Shown: positions 44,859 to 56,310 of the stretch, in pieces
Layout: the number at the start of each line of letters is the position of its first letter
How positions within the stretch are numbered: position 1 is the stretch's first letter
Assembly (NCBI GenBank): GCA_030374765.1
Contig: JARGXX010000028.1
Span: 744,001-808,000, forward strand
DNA: 64,000 bases
Direction of reading: 5' to 3'
DNA from: Agarophyton chilense
Lineage: Eukaryota > Rhodophyta > Florideophyceae > Gracilariales > Gracilariaceae
The notes under the pieces: model-generated
Databases searched by the model: none
What the model was told of the DNA's origin: nothing
The model's input: only the letters and a program-made list of their open reading frames with translations
Program-made: the position numbers and the translations under genes

Positions 44859-45610
44859 TCGTCGGGGAGAGTCATAATGTTATAGAAATGTTATGTTGGA
44901 GAGATGGGACGTGTAGAGGGTACAATGCTAATTTTGTGGAAGGCAAGCGTTGAGCAACAACAGAGAGTGTGTGCGCGTTGGCGTTCCCCTTCCTAAACCT
45001 CCTTTCGAATCAGAATGGGGCGTTATGTTGAGACAGAGGTGGCATCAAATACAAGCTCTTTTATCCTTTTCTTGACACAGGGAGGCAGTTATCCATTTCT
45101 GACGTATGGGTTGCCTTGTTGCTCGACAACGTGAGCCATGGGCTGCATGGGAACATCATCGGAACTCCCTTAAAACCCTGACGTCTAGGAATTGGGCTTG
45201 GTAGTTATTCGAAGCGTCCGACATCTACTCCAGATAGGATTATTCATTGAGGAGCGCTACAAGCGGGCTGTGAACACGACCAACGAAAGTGTGATCATGA
45301 ACGTACATGATAATTTTCTATGTGTACAGCATTAGTTAGCCATTTTGAGTAACATTACATGGAAAAGAACCAAAGATTCATCGCTCTCTATTTCTAGTTT
45401 TATTATTCTTTATAAAGTCTCTTTTTCAGCAACAGTGATATTAGATGTAGACGAATAATAGCACTGCGTACATTCAGCGACAAGTTTCACGGTTTGTACT
45501 TTTTATAAGCCCTCACTCTTCGACGGACATCCATTGTTATCATGAGCGCTGTGCTTCAAAATTTCCGGGTTATGTATGCTCACAGGCTGAAAAACCCCTC
45601 GTTCTTTGGA
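44859..45610. other. No supported gene
   Basis: Only short frames occur. The stretch 45300-45480 is AT-rich. I see nothing to annotate. Confidence 0.4.
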
Positions 45611-46027
45611 TTAACGCAGCCTATAACGTTTCCTGGAATTTCGATTATTTTTATCTCTCTTTCTGGCTCTGTAGTTGCGTACCTTTTCCCTAATCTTCTC
45701 TGAAACAGAACGAGTTGATGAGTCACTCAATGCGAAAGATGAATCATTACACAAAGGCTGATATAGTTCCAGTGCTTTTTCACCAAGAGTAGTAGATGAT
45801 GGAGCAGAGCCCTGGAAATGTCCAGTTCTTACTGAACTCAAGTGCTTAAAGGGCGGGGCTTTTTTGTAACGAAGTGAGGTAATGGTTACCGGCGCAAGTG
45901 AAGATATGATAATTGTCGATGAGCTCTGCGCATTAGGCACAACAGTACCCTCACGGCTTTCAGAAGTCCAGCCTCGCGACATTTGAGCATCATGTATCGC
46001 ATTATCATTTAACCATTCTAATTCCAA
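45611..46027 (-). CDS. Hypothetical basic protein
   Basis: This is an open frame of 138 codons. The N-terminal two thirds is Ser/Thr-rich and looks disordered. The last 25 residues alternate Arg, Lys and Asn and could be a nuclear-localisation or nucleic-acid-binding tail. The first in-frame codon is not ATG; an ATG lies 15 codons in. No family recognised. Confidence 0.28.
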   Translation of the reverse strand: MELEWLNDNAIHDAQMSRGWTSESREGTVVPNAQSSSTIIISSLAPVTITSLRYKKAPPFKHLSSVRTGHFQGSAPSSTTLGEKALELYQPLCNDSSFALSDSSTRSVSEKIREKVRNYRARKRDKNNRNSRKRYRLR

Positions 46028-47256
46028 GACTCCAACATTCGAAAGTAATTATTCTTGCATGATAGCATGAGCGCTTTTTTGGTTTCCAGTTTTCTTTCAT
46101 GAGATAGACAGGTATTGCAAAGTCTCCTTTGCTCAGAATCTTTTCCTGGGGCATATTTCGTCAACAGAAGGTTGGCTCCCACAAATGGCGTGAATTCCTT
46201 TCATGCACTAGATGCAACTATGTGCCGCCTGATCCTCAATGATCCCATTTCCAACTCGACATGTTTTCCCCTCGATCTCAGCAGAATAAAAAACCATGAT
46301 TCGAACTGGTAACTGTGCTTTAGAACGCTAACAAAGTCTCATGAAACCCTTGCAACCGTTTTACAGAGAAGCCGCAGGATGCAGACTACCAAGATGAACA
46401 GAACGTAAGCTTCAAAAGCTGCCGGATTTTGAAATCAGAAGTCGGGATCCAGATTACCAAATGAGTATCTGCTACATAATAGTGGTTGGGAAAGCACCGA
46501 TTCACTCCAAATGTTTGGTGTTAAAGAAGTACGTATTACTGATCAGCGGTATCTCACGCCGATGCAGAGTAGTACTTCGTCTACTCGCTTTGTACTTTCT
46601 CGAAACGATAAGCACGGCATCGCAAACCACTTGATAGTAAAATACGGAGAGAATGGGTGTTGATGGTCACATCTTCCCTTTATCTCAAAACGTTCATGAA
46701 AAATCGCGAAACCATTTTTCAAACCTCCTGCTCCAATGAAAATCGGCTATTCCATATTTTCGCGTAACCACACTTTCCAAAGCATGAACGTTTTGACGAA
46801 GTTTCGATCTTGCGATCATCATCTCGGCGACGCTTCCCAAATGCACGGTTAAGGATGGAAGAAATATTTTTTAACGCTCTCTCAAAGAAACTTCCACATC
46901 CCTCTCACACCGCGATTCTATCGTATCCGCCGTCGCTGCCGCTATGCGCGCACATTCCTCCAATACCTTCCTTTTACTGCGCGGAGCAGATTAGCTAGCC
47001 TTCCATCTTACACAGAGCAGTCTTCTCCCTCACACTGATAGATTGGCGAGCTAGGTGCCTGGTAATGGTGTATTCTTCGCAACCTTCATCCTGTGGCAGG
47101 TATTTTTCCCACTTCCGCTGATGTTCATTGGTGTTGTGCGCGCTATCTTTCGCTTCATCATGAGGAAGCTTTCAAATAATGAGCGTCAGCAACGCAAGGC
47201 TTGCACTAGAGGTGGTGTGTTCGAATTCTCCCGCTACTCTGGATATGTGAAGCCCA
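46028..47256. other. No supported gene
   Basis: Short frames occur on both strands, none with a domain. The plus frame at 47055-47336 is largely the antisense of the GH35 relic and its flank. Confidence 0.4.
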
Positions 47257-47631
47257 TCATATATATATTGCAGAGGGAAATTGCGCTGGATGAGCTTCGT
47301 GCATATTCCATGGAATGTAGGTTTCTATTGGAATAAAACACATGGCCTTCGCAATCCGCAGTATTCGCAGCCAGTGTGATGGTGTGGTGCGGAAATAATG
47401 AACGGAGCCGGACACGAGTCGAATGGGGCGACCATCCAAGGTGAAATTGTTTCGATCATAGGAGAGACGAAGGAGCGTAAACTGCACCGATGAAGAAGTT
47501 GAAGTCTAATACGTGCCGTGAACAGTTGATTGTGGGCGATAAAAAAATGGGGAACGAGGTACTATCAGAAGAAATAAAAGCCACACAAACAAAGTAGCAT
47601 ATAGCAAGGAAGAAATGTGAAACGTGATCAT
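47257..47631 (-). pseudogene. GH35 beta-galactosidase, N-terminal fragment
   Basis: An ATG at 47631 opens a hydrophobic signal-anchor-like segment (residues 8-23). A TAG at 47506-47508 follows, and then in the same frame the start of a glycoside hydrolase family 35 domain: LSYDRNNFTLDGRP, LVSGSVHYFR and IETYIPWNMHEA. These are the first strands of the GH35 barrel, which precede the catalytic Glu residues. The family removes terminal beta-galactose, for example in wall polysaccharide turnover. The frame ends at 47257, and I cannot find the rest. The TAG could be removed by an intron (a CAG acceptor is near 47487), so a broken gene or a first coding part of a spliced gene are both possible. Confidence 0.7.
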
Positions 47632-47842
47632 AGATGAAAGGGGATGAGTGTGACGTATTGAGGGAAGTTGGACAGACGGAGGTGGAAAGGACTGGATGGT
47701 CACTTGATGCGCCGAACGTAGTAGTTGCCTCTGACGAGGCATGCGGTTTGAGGACGAATCCTATAACGCAACTAGTGAGGAAAGAGTGACGAAAAGCGGA
47801 CACGGACACTTCAACCGCAAAGACTCACGCACCTCTATCTAA

Positions 47843-48283
47843 CCCCGAAACAGAAACTGGACTCCGAAACAAGATATAGAGAATATCAAAGAGGTAGCCG
47901 CGAAGCATCTGCCTCAACCAGCCTCTCCCATTATAGACGCAGACATAAAACGAACTGATAGCAGCGCAACTATCGATCTCCAGGGCCACAAAGACCAACA
48001 ACGACTCGGGCTCCACCCACATAGTGAAGATGTCGCAGCCAATCAAGCAGCAACGCCCGTTGAACAGGAACAACCTGTAGGAAATACAGAAACAGGGATA
48101 TCCTCACACAAGCCCACACCAACAGTCGACAAGGCATCCAAACGAAAAGAAGTGCCCTCGATCATGGAAAACATAACAACTGATCCGCAATTTGAGGGGA
48201 CACCACACCGGACGGGGGCAGCTTGGATCATTATTTTCTGCAAAAGGGCATCTGATACCTTGTCATCGAGTGTTCATGCATAA
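47843..48283 (+). CDS. Open frame without start codon, possible exon
   Basis: The frame is open for 146 codons between a TAA at 47840 and a TAA at 48281. Most of it is hydrophilic and rich in Gln, Glu, Thr, Pro and Lys, typical of a disordered protein region. The first ATG comes only about 100 codons in, so any product would need an upstream exon. I recognise no domain. It could be a host exon or a fragment of an element. Confidence 0.3.
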   Translation, partial: PRNRNWTPKQDIENIKEVAAKHLPQPASPIIDADIKRTDSSATIDLQGHKDQQRLGLHPHSEDVAANQAATPVEQEQPVGNTETGISSHKPTPTVDKASKRKEVPSIMENITTDPQFEGTPHRTGAAWIIIFCKRASDTLSSSVHA

Positions 48284-48794
48284 AAGTGGCTACTGCTTAT
48301 CCAATTCCGGCAACATTTGCGGGCGCGAACATCGTGGACGTGAGTGGCGACAAAGGCTGTGTCTAAAACAGAGCGTGAAGTTGAAGCGAGAACAGTATTG
48401 GGAGGCTCTTGAAAACTCAATTTATGTAGATATAACTTTTAGAGGATTAATTGTCCTTCAGACTGGATGAAATACACTCGAGAACCTGCTCAAATCCTAT
48501 GCTTAGTCAGCGATTGTTACTTCTGAAAAAAGTATCAGGCATACCCCAACCTGGGCGTCTTTCCTTTAGCAGAATCGTTGCTAGAATAAAGCGCGATACC
48601 CCCCGCAGTGCGCCCATGCGCCGAATCACACCCAATGCCTCATCACTTTGTACCGGGACTCAAATCTGCCGGACGCCGTAGACTCGGCGGCGGGGTTTGC
48701 AATTCAAAGGCCAAGTACGTGAGCCTAAAATCAGACAAATGAATAGTTTGAGTGCCTCAGCATCATTAAAGAAGAGCATAAGGACGCCAAAGCA
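48284..48794. other. No supported gene
   Basis: Short frames only. The right end may contain an upstream part of the RING-like fragment. Confidence 0.35.
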
Positions 48795-49226
48795 ATGTTT
48801 AAAGCCCAACGTTCGTTGCTGGCGAGACTTGATGAGATCAAAATGGCTCAGAAGAGAATGTCTGTCCTAAACGCAAAGGTTGATCCTTCTCATCTCGCAG
48901 AGCTTGAGTTGCGGCATAGGATCCCACGGCACCGGCTGAATCATATGCTAGTGGAATTTCAAATTGAAAGACATGTTGCAGAGCTTTCTTTTCAAAACAC
49001 AAGAGGTCGCCTTGCGTTTTTGAAGTCTTTGAGGAAAGGTGTTGAAATCAGCGCTTTAAGTAACCATGGAAAGACCGAGATCGATAATGTCCAATCATTT
49101 CCGATATGTTTTGGGGGTTCGGATACGCTTTCAAGTCTAGCCGTTTTTCCATGCGCACGCATGTTCTGTTGCAAATGTACATTGGGCATGATTACGAATA
49201 AGAATTTGAGGTCAATGCGCGAATGA
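48795..49226 (+). pseudogene. RING-type fragment, resembling the SHPRH helicase/E3 region
   Basis: This is a frame of 143 codons. Residues 1-90 are helical and charged (RLDEIKMAQKRM; RGRLAFLKSLR). Then comes a degenerate C3HC4-like finger: FPICFGGSD ... VFPCARMFCCKCTLG. The first Cys of the pair reads Ser, and the His of the Cys-x-His motif reads Arg. A helical stretch followed by such a finger is seen in SHPRH-type SNF2 proteins, which ubiquitinate PCNA. That assignment is tentative. With zinc ligands missing and no helicase domain around it, this is most likely a relic. Confidence 0.42.
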
Positions 49227-50177
49227 AGGGAGGAGAAGAAGAGCAAGTCAGACTTAATAGGAGGGGGATATCTTTCACCGGCAGTTGTCAGAGACGAACG
49301 GGCAGTTTGGATGATGCAGTTTCAATGGCATGAAACTGTTTGCAGTTTTCTGTTCCTGTAACATTCTGCTTTTTTCGCGAAAAATAAGGGACGTGATATT
49401 TCAATGGTCCGCCGTAGTCGGCTCTGGAACTGCTTCCATGGCTACCGTTGGGAATATCGAAGGGTGTCGAAGAGAAAGCGAGCCTCAGGTACACTGGGTG
49501 TTGGCAGGGATGGCAAGTCTGAACGCCGTGACTCCGGGAGGGGAAGTGACTGCGCCGGAGATGGTAGAGAAAGGCTGCCGAAAAGCGGGCTGAGGATTGT
49601 GAGAGACGCAAGGGTGTGCGGCGATGGCGGTTGTTCGGAGGAAACGGTAAGTGAGGAGATTTCTGCAAATCCGAACATCAACAATGGCAGGAAAGCGACA
49701 CGAAGACGAAACGTGCGTGTTAAGAATGATCACGCAATGCAGGACGGAAATCCCAAATATATGAGCTTGGGTACTGTGCAGGGAGGACTTGGTGGTAGTC
49801 GGAAGGGCAGAGCTTCTACAGCTCGTCGTAATGGTGTACAAGAGGTAAGGAAAGCTATCTACCCGGTTGAGAACAAGGGTACTCTCGTTGAGTTATGTGT
49901 AGATGCAATATCTGAGAAGATTGAGGAGTAAATAATAGGAAAAGATGGGGAAGAAAGGGAGGAGAAATCGAGAAACCGCGCGAACGATTCGGCATGGCGA
50001 CAGAAGACACAGGTATTTCTAAGTATGATCGGAGTTAGATACAGGAATCTAAGCAGAGAGTGTAGTCGAAGTACAGTCTGGTCGTCTTTACTCGTCTTTA
50101 ACGGAGTGCAATTTTTGGTATTTGTAGCCATGAGGCTCCATGCACAAGCGGTTGTCACGTAAGGTGAGACCGGGCGT
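49227..50177. other. No confirmed gene; basic open frame 49404-49931
   Basis: A plus-strand frame of 175 codons starting with ATG at 49404 is rich in Arg, Gly and Ser. It has no recognised domain, and a long frame lies opposite it, so its coding status is open. It may be a part of the DNA transposon that follows. Confidence 0.3.
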
Positions 50178-52093
50178 CGTGTAATACAGGATTCAAATAC
50201 AAATGGAGATGCATTGTATATCAGCGCCCTGCCCTTCACTTTCATCCCAGGCCCAAACGAGCCAGTATACCTTCAGTCATTCGTTGCTCCTCTTGTAAAG
50301 GAAATCAGGTCGCCAAACATGGAGGGGGTTGGGACGGAATTTATGTTTCATGACGGACTATCTCGCATGATTCGAGTCCACATGATGTGGTTTACAGGAG
50401 ATCTTCCAGCCATAAAAAAAAGTTGAAGGACTAAAGGGCCATAATGGCAAGCGACCATGTCGCTTTTGCAAAATAGAGGGTATGTGGTCAGCTTCAAATC
50501 GACATTACTACTACCCCAGTGCGATACGACAATCTGATCGAACCAATGTACTGTCCAATCCGTCTAGGCGTCCTCTGCGTTCCGTTGATGAAACCGTTCG
50601 TACGATTCGAAGGCTAGGAGTGTTTGAAGGGCGATGAAGGTCAGCTATGCAACTAGAATCTGGAATCAACGAGGACTCAGTCCTCTTCTCTCTTCCGAAC
50701 ATACTACCGTATAATTCGTTCCTGAATGACATAATGCACTTGTTCTACAATATTGGAAAAGACGTAATTCGCTTGTGACTTACCACTGGGGAACCATACT
50801 CACTTAGCAAGGCCTCAATAAGACGTATTGATGAGGAGCTCAAATGTTTTGGAGCAGGCATTCCAAGACAAATTCGAAGTCGTCTCAGACCTCTAAGTAA
50901 GTTCTCAGAGTGGAAATCGGCCGAGATTAAGTCGTTTATTCTGTCGTACAGTCTCATTGTACTGTAAGGACAACTTCCTCACGAATATGTATCGGGTTAG
51001 AGAATCTTCGTGCAGTTAGTTGACATGTGCTGGAGTCCAGCGTTAAAAATAGGTGACGTTGATACAATGCAAAAGTGTTAAACTGGTTTCTATCGGCACT
51101 TTGATCGACTCGTTTTCAAACAAGATTCTGAGCGAATTCAATTTCGTAAGTATACTCTTCATTTGCTCCTTCATCTTGCTGAGGGGGTCATTGAAAGCGG
51201 CCCACCTGTAGGGTACTCTCAATACTGGATGGAGCGATACATTGGTGGGTCTTAGGTCGCATGAACGCAAGAAACCTTGCAGCGGCATCACTACTGAACG
51301 ATGCAAAAATTGTTGAAGCGTACAAGGCATTCTTCTGGGTCTCTGTACAGGGCGAAGGCATGAAAACCGTTCATTATCTAAGAGATAGAGGAGGGTATGA
51401 ACTCAGAGCTCAATCGCAGACCTACTGGGTGGGAAACAATACTGCAATGGACGATTTGCTTTCCTCGTGCATCAAGGGATACTTTATGCGCAAGTATCAT
51501 GGTTTGGATTCTTCAAAAATCCTTGATGTTCTAGATACCATCGATCACATCAATTTCAGATCTCGACTACGTTTTGTGTCTGGAATCACAGTCCAGGACG
51601 CAATGGCAAGGCTTCCTCCTGGGACTGTTGATAACTTCCAATGCTATTTCCTTTAGAATTAGAATGTAGCATGTGAAATGGAGACGAGAGAAACATTCGA
51701 GTATACCATGGACGTGTGCAGATGCTTTTTGAGTTCGAAGTGGAAATCTCCGGTATCGAATTTTCTCGAAGATGGAGTCACTGGCAGAAGACGTATGAGG
51801 TGGCTCTACTAGAATGGGCGACAAGTCTCGAGGTGGGCGACCAGATGCAGGTTTTCCAGAGCTGCTCTTCCACGGATGCCTTTAGGTCGAAGACAGTGGA
51901 AGACTTGTGTATCATTTCACGGCTGATTATTGTTGCTGCTCACACCGTTCCGTTTCAACAATTTCCAAGCGGAGGGCGACAAAGATGCTACTCTATAGAC
52001 GAAAATCTGGAATCAGATTGTCTTCTCCACAAAAAGAAGCCTTCGATTGAAAACATAAATCGGGTGTTGTGTGGCATCCGGGGGCAGAGGTAG
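50178..52093 (+). pseudogene. Tnp2/Plavaka-type (CACTA-like) DNA transposase, broken
   Basis: Conserved transposase blocks follow in order across several frames. At about 50240 is IPGPNEPVYLQSF. After a frame change in an A-run near 50420 come GLKGHNGKRPCRFCKIEG (Cys pair) and RHYYYP. At about 50715 is SFLNDIMHLFYN, with an Asp expected in the catalytic set. At about 50820 are IRRIDEELKCFG and IPRQIR. At about 51160-51240 are HLLLHLAEGVIESGP and YWMERYIGG. At 51261 comes the N-A-R-N-L-A-A-A-S-L block of the C-terminal part. Such enzymes cut and paste DNA elements with terminal inverted repeats. At least four stops or shifts break it. I could not identify the terminal repeats. Confidence 0.72.
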
Positions 52094-53104
52094 TGTCATT
52101 AACAGTGTTTATGATGGGGAAATAATGGAAATGGGATCATGTCTACTTCTGAACACCTTTTCAAGCCTGGTCTGCGTGTTAGTGGACATAGCAGTAGCAC
52201 ATCTCTGAACACCCGGTTCGAACCTTTTCAGTATTTCCTACTAAGGAATGGGAGAATCCGGAGAGGTTTGGGTGCTGAAGGTGTATCATTCGTTTCATTT
52301 GTTTTACATGAAATGGAACTGGGAAGCCAGGGACAATAAAGAGAAGAGTTGGACGTCGTACTAAAGCATGGACCGTCAGCGTTGACTGTCTTTTTCTGCA
52401 CGTCACTCGGAGTGCAGATGGATGTTTTTGTGTCACAAACGTCGTTATATCGATCTCTCTCCTTAGTATAAGGGGATACTAAGAGGAACTCGTAGCGCGC
52501 TAAGGGCTATGATTTCTAAGGCGACGTTTCGATAAATATGATAGAGAATGGATAACTCGGTACGACAGTGTCCTCAAATCCAATCCATATTTAGGAAGCA
52601 GTGAAGGGTTGTTGGATGTAGCGGTACGGCACGAGCTTTCTTTCATGCGTCTTTATTTGAAAGAACTTGAAAGCATTAGGAGATTATGATGTAGCAGATT
52701 CATACATTTCTATTCCCCATTATGTGGGTCATTCATTTCTATTCCTTGTTACAAAGAATAAGGAGTGCATGAGGAGTGCGTTGAGTGACCGAATATGGCT
52801 AGTAAATTCACTGCATTTTACAACGGATTATGCCCGTTCCAGCCATTAACGTGGGTGCGTTCGCAAGAAGTGGAGAGCAAACGGATGACGCTTTACAAAC
52901 CCTTTGTTTCTGGTCGATTTATGGGGTCTATTTGGAAGGCACGCTGATGTCAATATGAATGCACCTGTATATTGGAACAGTCACGATAGCCTCCAATTGC
53001 CGTCCTACTTTGTAAAATATTACAATTCAAATCGAGCTTTATTTGAAGCTGCGCAAAACCTTGATGCGCACTGCAAGTGCATACACTTTTCTGAAAAATT
53101 TCTT
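52094..53104. other. No confirmed gene; possible tail of the DNA transposon
   Basis: A plus frame from 52904 (YWNSHDSLQLPSYFVKYYN) may be a further piece of the preceding transposon, but it runs on opposite the chromodomain of element J, where it is antisense. No LTR of J is seen here, although one would be expected. Confidence 0.35.
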
Positions 53105-54760
53105 TTAGGGCTGAAGGCGGCGCTCCGTGCGGCCGATTCTGCGCCAATAGCGGGTGATAAAAATAGCCGGAATGGTTTGCGGCTCTTGCCAAGTATCTTC
53201 CTCAGGTGTGTAGCAGAACCAACGGACGAGATAGTGCATAGTTCCATCTTCTTTCCGACCGGCGAAGATGATGCTTTCAATCACGTGTTCCAGTTGGTGT
53301 TCATTCTCCGGAACGATAGTGTGGTCCAGAGGGGCGAAGCCATCGGAGTCGGTTGGAAGAGATGTGTCATCGTCATTTCCAATGGCCATCGGGTCCACGG
53401 GGCTAGTAAGGTCCGGCGGAACTACCTAAGGGGGTGTGGGGACCTAAGTGTCGACCTGAGGTCGTGGTGATTTCGTTGGTCCAGGAGGCTGGGGCTTTGG
53501 TGATTCGGGAGAGCTGGGGGCTCTTGTCCCCCGATCAATAGATACGGTGTCCTGTAGGCCGTCAATTAATATTGTTATGGTATGTTGATTGGCCTTAAGG
53601 ACTTTTTATAGTCCCGTCGAGTGGGGTAAGGGCTTCCGCGTAGTGTGCTCGGGTTCATCACTGTTCGTTTGTGGCCGGTCCTCGTAAAGAAGTTCCCCTT
53701 CCTCAAAGGTAGGTTTTTTCCAGACGGCCTTGTCGAAATTGACCTTGTAACGCCGTTGGGATTTAGTCAGTACAGTTCTAGCCGATTGGATAATGCTGTC
53801 GATGCGTCGGCGCGAGTAGCGCTTCGCCTGGGTAGGAGTATTTCCTTCGGCTATGTCCTGGGGTATAATAGACTCCTGAAGGTCAACAGCTATCGGCGGT
53901 GGCGATATCGTTAGCGTTAAGTCATAAGGAGTTGTCCCCGTGGAAGCGTGCACTTGCGTGTTGTAAGCATAAACCAGTTGCTCAACGTATTCATCTCAGT
54001 CCAATTAGGGCTCCAATACGTAGTGTGACAATCGGTCCAGAAGGGTGCGGTTGAAGCGTTCGGCTTGGCCATTGGTTTGAGGGTGGTACGCCGTGGTGGT
54101 CACATGTTTCATACCTAAGGTAGAACGAACGTGTGAGAAGAATTTGAATAAAAACTGGCGGCCTTTATACGTAAGGAGGTAGAGTGGCATGCCATATAGA
54201 TATACGCAGTGGGACACGAAGGCCGTGGCGACATCCGTGGCTTCTGCCTTCCCTAGGGGTAAGGCTCGGGTAAGTTTGGTAAACGAATCGGTTATGACCA
54301 AAAGAAACCGTTTCCTATGGGACAGATTAGGCAAAGGCCCAAGTATATTCATTGCCACAAATCCCATCGGGCATTTGGCGGGAAAGAGCTTCAATTTAGC
54401 CTGATGGTTCGCGCGAGACCCTGGGATTTGTGCGCAAGATGTACAGTTCCGTGCGGTTTGCCATAGGTCCGGCGCCATTAGTGGCCAGTAAAAGAACTTT
54501 CTTAGGGTCTGGTACATTCGTCGGTCTTTAGGGTGACAAGCCAAGCGAAGGAAATGGGCGAGGTATAGGAATTGCGCCCTTAGGGAAATTGGTACTACCC
54601 GTTGGAGTGCTCCATCCTGCAGTGAGCGGCGAAACAGTAGTCCCAATCGGTCATAGTTGAATAGGCGTGCAGGGGCTCCTACCAATTGGGCTGTTTCCTT
54701 GCAGTACTGGTCTTCAACCTGCGATTGTAAAAGTTCCTCAATAGTTATAAAGAGGAGTTT
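53105..54760 (-). pseudogene. pol: Element J integrase and chromodomain
   Basis: The zinc-binding N-terminus (His in HFLRLACH; Cys in CTSCAQ) is followed by the integrase core. The first Asp is Asn (VAMNILGP; codon 54347-54349). The second is Tyr (LLTYKGRQF; codon 54167-54169). The Glu is kept (NGQAERFNRTLL). A linker (53606-53953) with an RRYKVNFDKAVW block follows. The chromodomain at about 53130-53330 reads LEHVIESI...MHYLVRWFCY...EEDTWQEP, with the aromatic and acidic cage pattern largely kept. Chromodomains steer integration to histone-marked chromatin. Confidence 0.85.
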
Positions 54761-54960
54761 TTTTCCTCCGGGGCTTTCGCATTAACCTGAGGTGGTGCCG
54801 AATTGGGCGGTACTGTATCCCAGTCCAATAGGTATAATTCGTTCTCCTTTACCTCAGGATCATCGGATTGGAACTTATTCATAATATCACCTGTTTCCGT
54901 ATAACCCTAAGGTCCACCATCTGTAAAGGGGGTAGGAACTAGATCGTCCAGTGGAGTGCC

Positions 54961-56310
54961 ATCAGTTCCGTCTGTAATGATTCGCGAGAGGGCATCTGCT
55001 GCCTAGTGCTTGATACAAGGTATATAGGTTATCTCGTAGTCATATTCTGACAACCTCAGGCGCCACCGAGCGAGGCGACTTGATGCATCCGTCATATTGA
55101 GTAACCAGCGGAGTGAATATTGGTCTGTCCTAATGGTAAACCTGGTTCCCTCGAGATACGGAAGGAGTGTCAATACGGACCATACGATGGCTATACATTC
55201 GTTTTCGGTCGTACTGAAGTTTCGCTCCGCGATGGTGAGCGTTCTGCTCCAGTAGCCAATAGGTCGATAGTCCTTCGTTGACTCCTGTTCCTGTAGCAGT
55301 GCACAACCCACTTGGACATCAGAGGCATCTGTGTCCAGGACGAAAGACCTATTGGGCTTTGGTAAAGCCAATATTGGTGGGTTCAGATATTTGTCATTTA
55401 TGGTATGAAATGCCTCGTACTGGTCGCCGGTAAGGGCTTCGAACTCCGAAGGTGTTCCCTTCTTTAGCATCGCGTTGAAAGGGGCCGAGACCTTGGCAAA
55501 CCCTTGAACGAACCGTCGGTAAACATTGCACAAGCCCACGAAGGATCGTAGTTACGTGTGGGTCCTAGGAGGCTTAGACTGGCGAATCGCATTTGTGGTC
55601 CGTGTGGCCACCTTTAGCTTACCTGGAAGAACAACGTAACCGAGAGAGTCCACTGAGGCCTGGAAGAAGGCGCATTTGCAAAGTTTCAGTGTTACTCCAG
55701 CGTCCTGTAGGATTGCTCGCACCTTTTTCACGTGGCAAAGGTGTTCCTTTACGATCCGTGAGAAGATTATGACGTCATCAAATTAGACCAGGGCGAACTT
55801 GCATTTGACTCAGGACACTCTGATGTCCATTACCCGTTGGAAGGTTGCTGGGGCATTCTTCAAACCAAAGGGCATACGAGTAAATCTGAACAGACATTTA
55901 TGGGTGGTAAAGGTGGTCAGCGCTCTCGCATCTTCGACCAAAGGGATTTGCCAATATCCAGTTTTTGCGTCCAGTGTGGTAAATACGATAGATTTGCCTA
56001 AGGAATCCAGACAGTCATCCATGTGGGGTATCGGGTATCAGTCTCTCTTGGTTACTGCGTTGAGCTTCCTATAGTTGAGACAGAACCTGACAGAGCAATC
56101 TTTCTTCGCCACGAGGACAAGGGAACTTGCCCATTAGGATTGTTTTGGAGACGCCGGCTCTATGAATTGAGCTTTGCGCAACTTGCCCATCTGGTCGGAG
56201 ACAATTTCCCTACCCTTAAGGCCTGTACGGTATGGGTGCTAGAACTGCGGGCTAGCATCATCCTGAAAGTCAATGCGCGGTTACTCGAACTTTTCAAATC
56301 TCTTTCCTGA
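54961..56310 (-). pseudogene. pol: Element J reverse transcriptase and RNase H
   Basis: Reverse transcriptase blocks are FTTLDAKTGYWQIP (near 55975) and FTRMPFGLKNAPATF (near 55850). At 55774-55788 the active site reads V-stop-F-D-D: the Tyr codon of YxDD is TAA (55783-55785). The connection block LCNVYRRFVQGF follows at about 55525. RNase H (55003-55400) keeps Asp (LDTDASDVQVG), Glu (TTENECIAIV) and Asp (RTDQYSLRWL), ending AADALSR. Confidence 0.82.

Noticed and set aside
49442-49841. Reverse-strand frames opposite the basic frame at 49404-49931
   Set aside because: Neither strand shows a domain, so no gene is called on the reverse strand.
52950-53280. Plus-strand continuation of a DNA-transposon frame across 53105
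   Set aside because: Beyond about 53105 it is antisense to a clear chromodomain, so only the part left of this point could belong to the transposon.
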